Below are positions 1 to 32,125 of a stretch of DNA of 64,000 bases, one piece after another. Source of the stretch: Euglena gracilis (taxonomy: Eukaryota > Euglenida > Euglenophyceae > Euglenales). The stretch covers positions 29,766,667-29,830,666 of the forward strand of contig CP154956.1 of the NCBI GenBank assembly GCA_039621445.1, in the 5' to 3' direction. A program made the translations under genes and the position numbers. Every line of letters starts with the position of its first letter. Position 1 is the first letter of the stretch. The notes under the pieces are model-generated. The model made no database searches and was not told where the DNA came from. It saw nothing but the letters and a program-made list of their open reading frames with translations.

Positions 1-340
1 AAAACCACAATTTCTCGCCCCCAAAAAACATGTAAACATGGGTATTAACATGAACATGAACACGAGCAAAACTGTGTGTAATGAAAATTCCCAAAAGATA
101 AAATTTATTCAATGGAAAAAAAGGCTTATAAAGGTGTTATCGAAACTTAAACATTTATAATTCCCCCATCGAACCTTAAAAAATGTCTTAAAGAACAAAA
201 ATTTGACTTATAAAAAAATCCTCAAAAGCCAATGCCTGCCTGGGGGGGGGGGGCAAGCATGGCAATGCAAGGCCAAAGCCATGCACGTCATGTTGGCCGG
301 GCGGGGAGGGGAGGGGAGGGGAGCGTGGTGCGTGCAGCCA
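1..340. other. flank downstream of the minus-strand gene, no gene
   Basis: AT-rich sequence to about 235, then a poly-G run near 241-252 and a short GGGGA tandem repeat near 303-322. This lies 3' of the last exon of the minus-strand gene and may hold its 3' UTR. I see no coding signal and no clear polyadenylation signal. Confidence 0.4.
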
Positions 341-20768
<20,428 letters not shown>

Positions 20769-23700
20769 CTGCAAAAGAATTTTTTTTACACAGAAGCAAT
20801 TACTGGTAAATTTTTGCAGCCGTTCCGTTTACACCTGAGCTCACACAATTATTTTTTCTTGTGAAGGGGGAGCAAATTTACTTGGACGAGTTATTGCAAG
20901 ATTTAGCGCCCCCCACAAGCAAATTTGCACCCACACCCTCACAATCCCTATGGACATGTGTGGGGGTGCCATTATCTTCTCAGGGAGATGGCAAAAATAG
21001 GTGAATTTTTGGCTGTTTGGCGTCACTGTGGCTCCACAGCCTGCCGGCCATGACGCATCTTATCGGAACAGCACGGCCCCTCCCTCCCCAGTGCCTGAGT
21101 ACTTCAAAATCACAAACCAGCTTCTGGTCACAATGGTGCTCAAACCCCCTTCATCATTCTCCTCCCATAGCACGCATGCGTTCATATGCAACTGCTATTT
21201 AAACGCCCATTGCGCACACGCGCAAAAATTGCCCATTATTGGGCTTGGTGTGGAAATCCCCTTCGGTCGACTTGGGTTTCAGGGCGAAGCGCTCAGGTTG
21301 TCGGAAGAGATTGTTTGGGCATATTTTTCAAACAAAATTATTATTATTACAAATTACAACAAATAACTATCCCTCATGGACCGCCCTGATCCCCATGCTT
21401 CGCCCTAGGCTTCTTCCTTGGGCGTTCCGAAGACATCAGGCCATCTTCAGGGTCTGACATTTTAGCCAAGGAAAAAAAAATGCCTTAAAAAACTTAAAAA
21501 TTTTAAAATCCTCAAAAAACCTTAAAAACCTTAAAAAAAACGCCTTAAAAAATTTGAGAAATCTCGCCTTAAAAAAATAATGCCCTGGATTCTCCTTCCC
21601 CCCACCCCCCCCAAATAATAGTCGAAAAGCCACATTCACACTTTTTTGTGCACAGAAAAATTTTCTCTTTTTTAACCACAAATGACCCCAATGTAGAAAG
21701 TACAGCAATTTCACAGCGATTCCAAAAATGCAAAAAAAAGAACAAGAAAAAATTTCGGGTTCACTCCCACCCACCAACCTGCCCCTAAAACTAGTGAATG
21801 TGCCAATTTTTGCAATATATGATTTGGACAAAACGCTTTCGCCCCCCCCCCCTACAAAGTTATTTGGGCATGCAAAGCTTCAGGGCAAAGGAAAACTATT
21901 TGGGGGTTATGGCAATATGTACAGAAAAACTGGAGGTGATAAGCACAGAAAGGCATCCAAAATGCCACAATGTTCTGAGGTCTGATGAACAGAAGCATGA
22001 CACCTTGCGCCCGAAATTTTTGTTCATACCTGGCCACTCCATTCCATTCACCACAAATTGTCTTTTTTTTGCCCACGGCATTCAAATGGACCACAGCTGG
22101 CAAAAAAAACAACTACACTGCACTGTGCCCCAAAAGAATTTGCACATGTTCAGAAAAAAATTGCACTCCCGCAATATTTTTTGCTCTATATCAAAAAAGG
22201 GGTGGCGGACGCCAGTTCTGTCTTGAACCCGGCGTCCGGGATGCCGGGTTCACGACAGAATTGGCGTCACTGACCCTTTTCTCACAGACAGAACCGTCCA
22301 AAAACCAGTGGGGGGGACGCCAGTTCTGTCGTGAACCCGGCGGCCCAAACACCGGTTTTTCTGCAAAAAAGCCTCACATTGCACCAATGGAAAAAGATCC
22401 ATTCTGGCGTTCAAAAGGCAACCATACACCGGATCCAAGTTCAAAAAAATTCTGAAAAAATGCAAATGTTTTTGAGATAAAAGTGCAAACAATTGATGCC
22501 CAGTGCAGACATTTTTGCGATGGAATGCAAACAAATTGACCAGAATTGCAAACATACCTGGTGTGAAATATTTAAAAAAAAAAGTTGCTTGTCACATATA
22601 AATTATGCTGCAGTGGAATGAAAAATGGTCAAACATTCCATCAAGGTTGGCGGTTTGTTTTTTGTCCATCAAGGTTTGGTGTCTCTGTTTTTTCTTAAAA
22701 AACAAAAGACCATTTCTCAAAAAAAAAACACTAAATTTTTTTTAAAAAATGTAAAAAATGCTGTTTTTGTTGAAAAACACCAATTTTTCAAAGAAAACTT
22801 CAAAAAACGTTTTGAAGTTTTCTTCAAATGTTTTTTGAAAATCGACAAAAAAAGCCATTTTTTTAATAAAAAAAACTATCCAAGGCTATCAAAAATGGTC
22901 TTGTGGTGCTTTTTTGTGATCTGTCGTAAAGTTGACCCCACCATGCCCTGAAAATTTCAAAAACTTTTGGAAAACCAGCTACCCTAACTGACCCCGGGGG
23001 GTGCACTGGAATCCAAGGGAAAATTCACCACAACTGTGAAAAAAAGACAAAAAATTATTATCCGCTGCCTTCAACGCCTGGTCACTTCTTTGTGCTTTTT
23101 TGATTTTGGGCATTCATGGGGGTAGGTGACCCGGTTCAAAACACACCTCCCTTCCCACCTCCCACGATCCAGTGCAGATTGATCCAACAAACCGGGGGTC
23201 GGATATTTCCTTGAAAAAAATCGTTACGAAACACCATACTTCAAATCCCACTGAGGTCAAAAACTGCCGAAAAAAAGATCGAAAACATCCAAAAAAGGGG
23301 TAAATGGAATTTTATGCTTTTTTCATTCTTCTGGAAGGAAGGTTTTGGAAGAAATGACCCATAAATTGCCAAAAAAAAAGATTGAAAATATGCATTCCAA
23401 AATTTTTCCGGCCTAACCTCGTGGGCGTTTTTTTGCTGTCTTTTTTAAAAACATCGTTGTTGTTAAAAAAATTGAGAAACATCGTTTAATAAAAAAAACG
23501 TTTTTCCCCCCCGTTTTTTCCCAAAAAAACACAGTTTTTTGTTTTTCAGAAAAAAAAACACAAGCTCTGGATCCAGGTGAAAACGATTCAAATCATCCAG
23601 TTACCGGAGGTGTCTCCCCCCCCTCAAACATCAAAGTTGTTGATATTTTGAGTATATGGAGGCATAGTTGGCAATTTGTTTTTTTATTGAAAATGGACTT

Positions 23701-24721
23701 TACAGCCGGTTTCAAAAATAATTGCTCACTGTTCACGATGAATTGCCACCTGTGACTGCCGTCGGTCTTGAAATGAATTGTCATCCGTCTCAAAAATATT
23801 TCCATTGTCTCAAAACGAGACCACAATTTTCTCAAAAGCAATTGCCACTTGTCTCACAATAAAATGTCAGACCCGAGAAAGAAACACACCCTCCCGGTTG
23901 GAGGGAACACTTGTTGTAAATTCAGAATCCCCACACCTGAAATTAGGATTTTGGCACCAAAATTCAGAGACACCGATCCCCAATTCGAAAATTTATGCTT
24001 TAAAAGTAGGAATCCACCTGAAAATGTCATCAAATTTACTGGCCCAAAAGTTTCGTGTAAAAATTGGCCGAAAAGGTTCGTAGGTCGGGTTGTGAAATTT
24101 TACCCGGCCATGGAAAATTCTTCCAAATCCTTCCTTGGTGATTCCTAATTCGGCTACCGAAAATGTGGTGTTCCCCCGTGACCCCCGTGACCTTTCCCGT
24201 GACCCCCCTCCATGACCCGAACCCCCCAATCAAAGAAAGTCACCCGACAACCCCGTCACAAGGGTAGGCAAATCCCTGGCCAACACATTGTACCCATGAC
24301 GAGCATTACCATCCCCCCCCCCGAGCCATTCTGGTCCCCAAAATCCCAAGGACACTTTTTATGAAGGTTCCAAAAAAGTGTTCAAAAATTGACGTTTTTT
24401 TTGGACATTTGGAAATTTGTTTTTTTGGCAAATGTGCTTGAAATTGGCCATTTCTTGCGAACATCCAAAAAACTTGCCTGTCCGAGGTTCGGGAATGGGA
24501 ATCCCCCAGGTGTTCCCCCCCTCACTTCCCATATTGGGCCGTAAAGGAGACATCTACGGAGAACACTTATGAAACAGAAACTTGTCTGGCAAACACACTT
24601 GTCATGTGGGCATTCTTTCATGAGAGAATTGGCAACTATTTTCAGAAAATTGGCAATTGCTTTGAGAAAATTGGCAGTCGTTTACACATAATTGACCGAT
24701 TAGAGTTGAGAAACGTGGCAA
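20769..24721. other. 3.9 kb without a supported gene
   Basis: AT-rich with poly-A/T. An exon-like block at about 21000-21170 is open on the plus strand (47 codons before low complexity) but lacks domain or splice proof. An inverted repeat lies at 22208-22268. TCAAAAGCAATTGCCAC near 23830-23850 and its complement near 24648-24680 form an inverted pair about 0.8 kb apart, suggesting another foldback element. CACACCTGAAATTAGGA sequence near 23932 recurs near 37897. Confidence 0.35.
22208..22268. repeat. strong inverted repeat (hairpin), GACGCCAGTTCTGTC arms
   Basis: Arms GACGCCAGTTCTGTC..TGAACCCGGC and GCCGGGTTCA..GACAGAATTGGCGTC face each other around a ~9-nt loop. A partial third arm occurs at 22316-22345. 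Looks like the word array of a foldback element. Confidence 0.7.
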
Positions 24722-25178
24722 CAGGGGGGGGGGGTGGTGCTTCAAATTATGCAAGTAAAAAAATACAAAAAAATACAACTTGCATAAAACCCCTGAGAAA
24801 AGGCTGGAATATAACAGAGTTTTGCTACCTAAAATCCGTAAACATGTGACAATGCCGGTGTACCTGTCAATGATTCACAAAGAAGACCTCCTGGAAAACA
24901 ACGGCAAGCACTGAAGCTTTGAAAATCAGCATGAATGGCACCTGCACGTTCAGTCTAAGCAAATCGTCCCTCCAAGTCATCATTGAACATCAATAAAGCG
25001 GACATTTATGACATTAAGGAAAATGGAGAGCATACCTGATGCTAGGAATGCAGCACAGAGGTCATTTTTCTTGCATAAAAATTTTACAGGGCTAAAAATT
25101 TTGTGCAAAAAAATGTAAAAAAAAATGCAAATTTCAGGAAAACCTGAAAAATGCAAATTATGCAAGTTGCCCCCCCTG
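24722..25178. mobile_element. hAT-like MITE, CAAATTATGCAAG word
   Basis: Left end CAGGGGGGGGGG, right end CCCCCCCTG. Flanks GTGGCAA at 24715-24721 and 25179-25185 match at 7 bp (an eighth base differs or is shifted). CAAATTATGCAAG lies just inside the left end and its near-copy GCAAATTATGCAAG inside the right end. No coding region. Confidence 0.6.
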
Positions 25179-25951
25179 GTGGCAATTATTTTGATCTCGG
25201 ATACACATTCATTCCGAAAAAGTGCAAGTTTGGTCATTTTTTGGTAATTTTTTTTGGACAATTGGGGCTATTCTCCATGAGTCCCCAAATTAGGAATCAA
25301 AATTGCCAAAAACTATGTGATAAATTCATTTGGATCTATTCCTGTACCCAAAAAGTTCTAAAAAATAGGTTACATGTGGTTTTGTATGTGAGGTCACACT
25401 GGTCACACGTGATGGACATACACACCACACCATGAGACACTTCCATAGAAATTGAACACGGAAAATTGTATTCCTGGATTTGAGGGCCTTTTTTGTCCAA
25501 TCAAGAACACCAATGCATCAGATTTGCAAATCAAAAAAAAAAGATGAAAATAACTTTTTTTTGCACACCTCTGTCAACCTTCGTTTGGGCATTTTGCTTT
25601 GGTGGCTTTGCAACCTTCTGCATTGTCTGAGGAAGAAGAAACTAGATGGATGGCAAAGATGCTTTGGGGGTGCTGGGGTCGCGGGGGGGGGGGGGGGCGG
25701 GGGGGGGTCGGGGGGGGGGGATGGGTTTCGCGGCAGGTCATGTGTGACTTGTGTGACATCCTACCCTCTAATTTTAGATCCCAATTAGGAATTTGCGAGC
25801 CATTTGGGTCCGAAAATAGGTCCAATTAGGAATTTGGGACCAATTTTTTTGTTTTTGATTCCTAATTGGGTTGCAAATTCCTAATTAATGCAAATTTTTT
25901 GTACTTTTTGGAAACCCGAATCGGGCTCAGGGCGCGGGGGGGGGGGGTCGC
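25179..25951. other. non-coding, CAATTAGGAATTTG words and poly-G
   Basis: Poly-G clusters at 25682-25720 and 25935-25947 with TTAGGAATTTG/CAAATTCCTAA words in both orientations at 25780-25885. Resembles the interior of another foldback element. No gene is seen. Confidence 0.4.
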
Positions 25952-26263
25952 CAGGGCTGCATAGAGGTAGAGGTAGAGGTCAAAGGCCTCTACCTCTATG
26001 TCAACCACCTCTACCTCTACCTCTACCTCTATGTCACCTCTATGTCTGTAAAATGTACCAAAATGGCCTCAAAAAGGGTCATAAAACACCCCATCTGCTC
26101 GGAAAATGGCAATTTTGCATGAAAACACATGCAAAACGGCGAGGGGATGAGAAACAATATGTGGGTTGGTGATTTTGAAAGTTGTTGGTGCAGTTATGTG
26201 ACCACATTGAGCAATTCTGAAAAACTTTCATGTATTTCTCCTTTGCTTGCAAAAAAGTTCCTT

Positions 26264-26705
26264 TATTGAGTCATTTTCCTCATGGAACGAACCCGAAAAT
26301 CTGTTCTAGCTCTCTCCGTACGGGCAGCAACGCAGGCGAGTTGTTGCTCGGGTGTTGTGTACAACACCCGAGCATCCAGCGGGCCCACCCCAAAAAACAG
26401 TCGTCCAACGTCGCGTGTTGTACCCCATGGGCTGCGCAAACCCCCATGTATTCTGTAAAACAATTCAGAGCAGCCATGCGGTCGCGACGGTAATCTTTTG
26501 CCGAGACCAGATCTGGGGGGGAAGTTCACCAAGTAAGGCATCAACTTCCTCAAATGGAGATTTCACCTTTTGGAGGGATTCCACAAACTGCTTAACAGTG
26601 GGAGGGGCAGGCATGCGGGCCTCAGCGAGGTTAGCCAGGCGCATCATGGCTGTGAAGGGTGTGAAGGCATTTTTGAAACACGTTTTAGCATAACGCAGAC
26701 GTGTC
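26264..26705 (-). CDS. open segment of unknown origin inside a TIR element
   Basis: The minus frame is open from about 26705 toward 26264, though different parts fall in different frames. The best part (26660-26465) encodes PTVKQFVESLQKVKSPFEEV-type sequence with ordinary amino-acid composition, unlike the surrounding low-complexity DNA. I do not recognise a domain. It may be a captured gene fragment or part of a lost transposase. Confidence 0.25.
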
Positions 26706-26935
26706 ACCAAAAAGTCTAAACACGCTTTCCGTAAATGTACACGTGTTACCAACACGCTTTCCTGCGGTGTACACGTGTTACCAAAAGGAGTAAACACGCT
26801 TTCCGTACAATGTACACGTGTTACCAAAAGAGTAAACATGCTTTCCTGCAGTGTACACGTGTTGCCAAAAGGAGTAAACACGCTTTCTGTACAACGTACA
26901 CGTGTTACAAACACGGTACATTTGCAGTACCGTGT
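26700..26935. repeat. ~40-bp minisatellite with ACACGTGT palindromes
   Basis: About five diverged units, each with GTACACGTGTTACCAAAAG and AAACACGCTTTCC. CACGTG E-box palindromes recur once per unit. Confidence 0.8.
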
Positions 26936-27084
26936 TTGTAACTAGAGGGATAGAGGAGGTTGGAAAACCTCTACCTCTACCTCTACCTCTACCTCTATCC
27001 CTCTACCTCTATGCAGTCTTGGGGTCGCGGGGGGGTCGCGGGGAAACACCCCCTTTGGAGGCTAAGTAGTCCACTTCACGCTGG

Positions 27085-27150
27085 GTGTGTGCACATTGCC
27101 TCAAGCTCCTCCCAGAAGGCAAACGGTGTGCAAGTGAGAATTGCTACCGT
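27085..27150 (+). pseudogene. LINE N-terminal zinc knuckle (shifted frame)
   Basis: The frame starting near 27085 reads CAHCLKLLPEGKRCASENC, with C-x2-C and C-x4-C spacing like the zinc knuckle that precedes RT in such elements. It is in a different frame from the following RT segment, so a frameshift lies near 27150. Confidence 0.5.
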
Positions 27151-28154
27151 GTGCGACCGGACTCCACCCCAACCCGTCTCCCGCCGGCAAGCCACCCACC
27201 CCGGCCCATGCAGCCGCGAGCTCATCGTCAAGCAACCACATGCCTCCATCCACACCATTGGACGCCCCAAATGCGCTTATGTCATCAGCAATTCACGAGA
27301 TTCTGTCCACCACAAGGCCCCTGTTCCGGCACATCCCGCGTGCGGCTGTCACATTGTGGGGCGTGGCCTGGGCTGAGCTGCAACAACGCCTCTGCTCTGA
27401 ACGATCGTGGGAGGCACTCCGAGATTGGGCCCTGTTTCAAAAGGTGACCCTCTGGTCGCCTCGAGGTGGCAAGGGCCACATGGGACAAGCCGCCCAACTC
27501 ATCAGATCACGAGTTGATCGCCTCAAGGCAGGTGACCTGGCTTCTTTGTGGGACGAGGTTCGCCAAGGCATTCCTCGGCCGGACCGCAAGAAGCAAAAAA
27601 GCACGGCATCTCCATCCCTAGAGGACAAAGTGGACAGGCTGCAGGAAGCCCCATTCCTGAACACGCTGCGGGGCTTGATGGAAAATGGAGCATTTGGCAA
27701 GGCGGTGCGCCATCTCATGTCTGATGGGTTGCACGATCCGTTGGACCACAAGGTGCAGGCAAAGCTCAGAGACCTGCATCCAAGAAGGCCAGAAGTCATC
27801 TTTGTGGAGCCTGTCTCCAAAGTGTTTCCATTCCCGAAGGAGGAATCCTCTCAAGAGCAGCATGACTTGAATAAGTTTCTCCGTGAGACGTTACTCTCTT
27901 TTCCAAGAGCAGCCGCTGCAGGCCCTGATGGCCTCCGACCCCAACACCTCCAGGATGTAGTGCGTGTGGACGCCGGTGCAGCGGCAATGGTGTTGGCAGC
28001 GCTGCGCACGTTCTCCAAAGCGGCCCTGGAAGGGTCACTGCCAGCACAAGCAATGCCCTTCATCTCATCGGCCACCTTGATTCCATTGAGGAAGGACGGC
28101 CCCAATGATAGTCTGAACATTCGCCCCATTGCAGTGGGGGAGATCAGGCAGTAG
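27141..28154 (+). pseudogene. LINE ORF, linker and RT fingers
   Basis: Open for 337 codons. The first part is an acidic/basic linker; near the end it has RT motif 0-2 features: AGPDGLRPQHL, then ATLIPLRKDG and IRPIAVG. The last native codons are at about 28138; the terminal residues before the stop at 28152 come from an inserted TIR element. Removing the insertion joins VG directly to NTLRRFVSK, the expected RT continuation. Confidence 0.8.
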
Positions 28155-28579
28155 ACTTTGGTCATTTTGACCCCCCCTCCCCCCCCCTATGGTGAAGTTC
28201 ACCGTTTGAAAGTTCACCAGGGAGCCGGACCCCCTCCCCCCCCCCTCTGCCTAACCCATCGGTGAACTTCACCGGTGAAGTTCACCGAAAGAGCACTTTT
28301 TTGGCCAAAAATGGCCAAAAATGACATTTTGGGCAAGTTTTCGGACATTTTGACAGAATCACATGAACCATCAACCTGAAAATGACCATTTTCAGAGGAA
28401 AAGGAACAAAATTACACCCATCAAAATTTCACCCCCAACCATCAAAACGGTGAAGTTCACCGGTGAACTTCACTGGTGAACTTCGCCACCGACAGTACCC
28501 CCCCCCCCCCCCCGGTGAACGTTCACCGGTGAAGTTCACCGGGGGGTCCACAGCCCCCCCCCCCCCGTACTGCCTAACC
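28139..28579. mobile_element. MITE inside the RT gene, GGTGAACTTCACC word family
   Basis: Ends GGAGATCAGGCAGTA and TACTGCCTAACCTCC are inverted repeats matching at 13 of 15 positions, flanked by GGG on both sides (3-bp duplication likely; poly-G makes this uncertain). Inside, GGTGAACTTCACCGGTGAAG-type palindromic words are stacked at both ends between poly-C tracts. The insertion length keeps the RT frame in phase. Confidence 0.65.
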
Positions 28580-29123
28580 TCCGGGGAACACCCTCCGCCG
28601 CTTTGTAAGCAAGTTCGCCATGACCTCACCGTGTGTCAAGCAACGGGCATCAGAGCTGCACCCGCATCAATGTGGAGTCACCACCGAAGGGGCTTGTGAG
28701 ACCATAGCCCAAGGGGTGCAATCCTTTGCAGAACACGGCCAAGGAGATGCATGGGCAATCCTGCAAGTGGACCTACAAAACGCGTTCAACGCAATTGACC
28801 GGCAAGCCCTCCTGAAAGCAGTACGCATTCGGGCAGCAGAGCTTGAGGCATGGGCACGTTTGTCTTACGCTCAGCACTCCGCCCTCTACAACCATGGACA
28901 CCGAATGACGAGTGAGCAAGGAGTGCAGCAAGGAGACCCTTTGGGTCCCATCTTCTTTGCATTGGCGTGGCAAGATGTGGTCCTGGCGCTGCCCAAAGAT
29001 TTGAAGATGAACGTGTGGTATCTGGATGATGGTCACCTGGTGGGTTCCATGGACACCTTGGCGGCAGCATTGGCAACCATCAGCGTGAGTTCTGCACATC
29101 TTGGCGTGCATCTCAACCTCTAA
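28580..29123 (+). pseudogene. LINE ORF, RT palm
   Basis: Continues the RT after the MITE: NTLRRFVSKFAM, then motif A VDLQNAFNAIDR, motif B QQGDPLGPIFFALAW and motif C WYLDDGHLVGS with the catalytic YLDD. The frame ends at TAA 29121-29123, but the same frame continues directly with KCRLWGPAQT, typical of the family, so this is a point nonsense. Confidence 0.85.
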
Positions 29124-30731
29124 AAATGCCGCCTGTGGGGTCCTGCACAGACACCGAATGGAAGCCATTTCGATTTGTTGCGATCAATTCCGCGGGTACC
29201 GTGGATGCCAGACCACGGGCTGCGGGTCCTCGGCTTCCCAGTGGAACACCCACTTTCAACATCCTTCCGCAAAGCCGAGATGCAAGGGGCAGTGGACAAG
29301 CTCCAAGAAGCATTTCACGTCCTCACCAACCTGGGAGATCCTCAGGTTGAGCATGTGCTCTTGCGATATTGTCTTGATGCCTGCAAGGTGATGCATTTCC
29401 TACGAACCATGAACATGGACACCCTACAGGAGCCAATCCAAGCAGCGGCGCGGATCATCCGGAAGACCTGGGATGACATCATGGGCCAGCCAGCATCAAA
29501 TGATGCACAATGGACACAGTGTTCACTCCCCCTACGCATGGCCGGCCTCGGGGTGAAGGATCCCTTCGTCCTCCAAGCACCGGCCAGAATGGCAGGGATT
29601 CTATGTGCACAACAGCGGTCACAAATGTTACGGTTTCCGCCCGAGGCCTACGCCTTGCCCCCTGATTTCAAGAAGGTGGCCGTGGATCTGCGCGGCACAC
29701 TCGGCCCTCAGTTCGAGCCACTGCCAGATTGGATTGAGAAGAATCAACCATCGGACGTTGAAGAAGACCACAGAAGGCAGCAATGGTGGACAGACAAAGT
29801 GCACCAAGCAAGGAAAGAAGCTTTGAAGAACATCTTGCCACAACGAGACAAATGCCGCCTCCGACTGCAATCGATGCCCCATACAACCGCCTGGCTCCAA
29901 ACGATACCAAACAAAGGCATGGGAACCAAAATCCCAGCAACAAAGTACCGCCTCCTCCTCCGATGGTGGCTCGGCGCCAAGGTCCTCGCGGGCTCGTCTG
30001 GTGCTCCTTGCCCCCTGTGTGGGGACTCCATGGATCCCTTTGGGGACCACCTGCTATGCTGCAAAGAGAACAAACTCGTGCAACGTCACAACGCTGTGCG
30101 GGACGCGCTGGCAATGGTCCTCAGAGAACATGGTGTGCACACCAAGACAGAGGTGGCCATCGGTGGGAAGATGCGCCCAGCGGTCGCCCTACAAGGGGTT
30201 GACCCTGTGGGGCCGTTGGCAGTCGACCTCGTAGTGTTCCACCCCCTCCGGAAAGATTTGTCGTGGGACGAGAATATTGCTTTAAAGAACATGGCAGCAA
30301 TGGAACACAAGAAGGTCACGAAGAACCAACCGGTATGTGAAGCCGCAGGATGGTTATTCAGCCCTCTGTCCTTCCATCCGTGGTCAGGCCTGGGCCCATT
30401 GGGGTCTGGTCTCCTTGGCCGTCTGGTGAAGCAAGCCCTTGGTGACAAGCAAGGATGGGCAAGGCAGCACATGGCCGCAGACATTTGGCAACGTATATCC
30501 GCAACCTTGATGGCCTTTGTGGCGGAACAGCTCTCTGCCGCCGCTACAACCAGAGGGCAAGAGGAGTTACCTCCAACAGCCACGCCGCAAGAGATGCCGT
30601 CGAGAACCAGGAGCATACAAGGAGCCACCGCAGTGGCGGCGGTGGACATGGCAGGATGGCAAAGAGTGCGTCACGCCGAGGATGGGACCCTAGTCGGCCC
30701 CATTCGCATCCAGTGCACCCGCCCGAGGTGA
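29124..30731 (+). pseudogene. LINE ORF, RT thumb and restriction-like endonuclease
   Basis: Open for about 535 codons in the same frame as the RT palm. Middle: thumb-like segment with LPLRMAGLGVKDP. C-terminus: Cys/His cluster CPLCGDSMDPFGDHLLCC, then RHNAVRDAL, then GPLAVDLVVFHP, the layout of the restriction-like endonuclease of R2/CRE/NeSL-type elements (C-x2-C..H-x3-C, RHN, PD-(D/E)xK-like core). The PD position reads RPAVA, so the active site may be altered. Confidence 0.8.
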
Positions 30732-31452
30732 GACCCCTCGGAAGAGGACATGGAAGCACCATCTCCGACGCAAAAAAAAGGGAAAAAAAATAGAAATGGG
30801 CCCACACCCCTCTGGGTAAGGCCAGGGGTGTAGAAAGTGGGGGTCGGGGGGGCGGCCGCCCCCCCGGGATTTTGGTGCGCAAAATTTTTTTTGTCGCATG
30901 AAAATTCTGCTTTTATTATTATTATCATCCATCCATTTCCCCAGCCATCCGATGGACAAATTCTTGTGCCGACCGAATGTCGTGTCTGCATCGGCGATTG
31001 CAACAGGAAGGAAGTTCTTGAAGAGTTGGAAAGGCACCTATCCTTGGTTGCATCATGATGAAAGTATGGATGCTGCATTTTGTTCAATATGCAAAGAAGC
31101 TGTTGGAGCCGTAAGGCCAGCGAGAATCGAAGTGAAACCGCCCAAGTGACAGGCGGGTGCAACGGCTCGCGGTGACCCGTCCCGACGGCAAAGAACAGCA
31201 CGCCGACACGGGCGACACGCTCGCACGGGCGACGCGCGGGCACGACACGCGCGAGACACGTGCGAGCCGTGCCGAGCCGTGCCGAGCCGTGCCGAGCCGT
31301 GCCGAGCCGTGCCGAGCCGTGCTGAGCCGTGCCGAGCCGTGCCTAAAAAAAAACAAACAAATTTTTACACAAAATGTCAGACCTGTAGTTCAAAGTCATT
31401 TGACCTGGGCAAAGTGACATTTTAATATATTTGTTTCACCCTACGTCTGGTC
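30732..31452. other. LINE 3' flank and tandem repeat, no gene
   Basis: Follows the LINE stop. A TTATTATTATTATC tract is near 30913. From 31262 to 31341 the 10-bp unit GAGCCGTGCC repeats about eight times. A plus-strand frame 30898-31149 is open but has no recognisable domain. Confidence 0.4.
31262..31341. repeat. 10-bp tandem repeat GAGCCGTGCC
   Basis: About eight near-perfect direct copies of GAGCCGTGCC in a row, preceded by degenerate GACACGC/GACGCG words from 31200. Confidence 0.9.
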
Positions 31453-31857
31453 TGCTGCATTTCCCTCAGTTCGCTTCTGGTCATATTGGTACTCCACCTG
31501 GTTGCTCCTGGTCCCAGCCCATGGGTTCGGGCGACGCATCTCCTTCCTTCCGCACCTGGGACCTCTCACAGATGCCACATTTTTTTCAGGTCCCGCCAAC
31601 ACAAGCCCACTGAATCAAGTTGTGCTGTGGCTGGCAATTTTTTGTATGCATTGGCGCCTTGCTGTCCCTGTGGTCCACATCGGGCCCCACCGATGGCCAC
31701 AGGCAGCTGTTGTCCTCACCCAGCTTTTGGGTCTATTGGCCTCTATCGACATTCATTTGGCTCTGGCCTGTTGGCCTCCCCATGCACCACGTGCAGATTT
31801 AATTGTCACTGCATGTTGTTTTCTTCCCGTGGTTCTGTGCTTTGCCCTGTTATGAGA
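31453..31857 (+). CDS. membrane-protein exon, unidentified
   Basis: After an acceptor-like TTTCCCTCAG at 31452 the frame is open for about 134 codons to TGA 31855-31857. It encodes four hydrophobic segments: STWLLLVPA, VVLWLAIFCMHW, AVVLTQLLGLLASIDIHLAL and LIVTACCFLPVVLCFALL. Composition is protein-like and unlike the surrounding repeats. A poly-G element begins about 10 nt after the stop, so the true 3' end may have been displaced. I do not recognise the family and see no upstream exons. Confidence 0.45.
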
Positions 31858-31859
31858 TT

Positions 31860-32125
31860 TTTTCGGGGGGGGGGTCACTCCACTTTTTTCAAAACACCAG
31901 CCAGTCACTACCCCCCCCCCCCAGGGGGTCGGCCACTCAGAAAAACGGCCACTTTCCAGTCACTTTAGGCCATTTTCGGCCCAAACAAATTTTCTGGCGC
32001 CTTCGGCAACGGGGTCACTCAAGCCGCTTTTCCCCACTCTTGGCCGACCCCCCCCGGGGGGGGGGTACAGGCCAAAAAACCAGTGAGTCACTTTAAAAAA
32101 AAAGTCACCCACCCCCACCTCCCGG
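31860..32125. repeat. CAGTCACT word-family repeat
   Basis: Same layout as the element at 3992-4390: poly-G, GGTCACTCCACTTTT, CAGCCAGTCACT, poly-C, GGTCGGCCACT, an AAATTTTCTGGCGCCTTCGG hairpin core near 31986-32005, poly-C/G again, then CAGTGAGTCACT. Clear terminal repeats and target duplications are missing. Confidence 0.6.

Larger units (their letters stand above)
25952..27020. mobile_element. hAT-like element, CTACCT word family, TSD GGGGTCGC
   Basis: Ends CAGGGCTGCATAGAGG and CCTCTATGCAGTCTT are inverted relatives followed inward by stacked AGAGGT/ACCTCT words. Identical 8-mers GGGGTCGC flank it at 25944-25951 and 27021-27028. It is 1.07 kb and carries an unexplained minus-strand open segment plus a ~40-bp minisatellite. 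No recognised transposase. Confidence 0.75.
27085..30731 (+). mobile_element. RLE-type LINE, decayed
   Basis: Near full-length coding region of a non-LTR retrotransposon: N-terminal zinc knuckle, RT and C-terminal restriction-like endonuclease. It is disrupted by a frameshift near 27150, a ~440-bp TIR insertion at 28139-28579 and a nonsense TAA at 29121-29123. Everything else stays in one frame, so decay is mild. No 5' UTR or poly-A tail could be fixed; related fragments lie at 38040-38330, 55921-56190 and 56437-58215. Confidence 0.85.
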
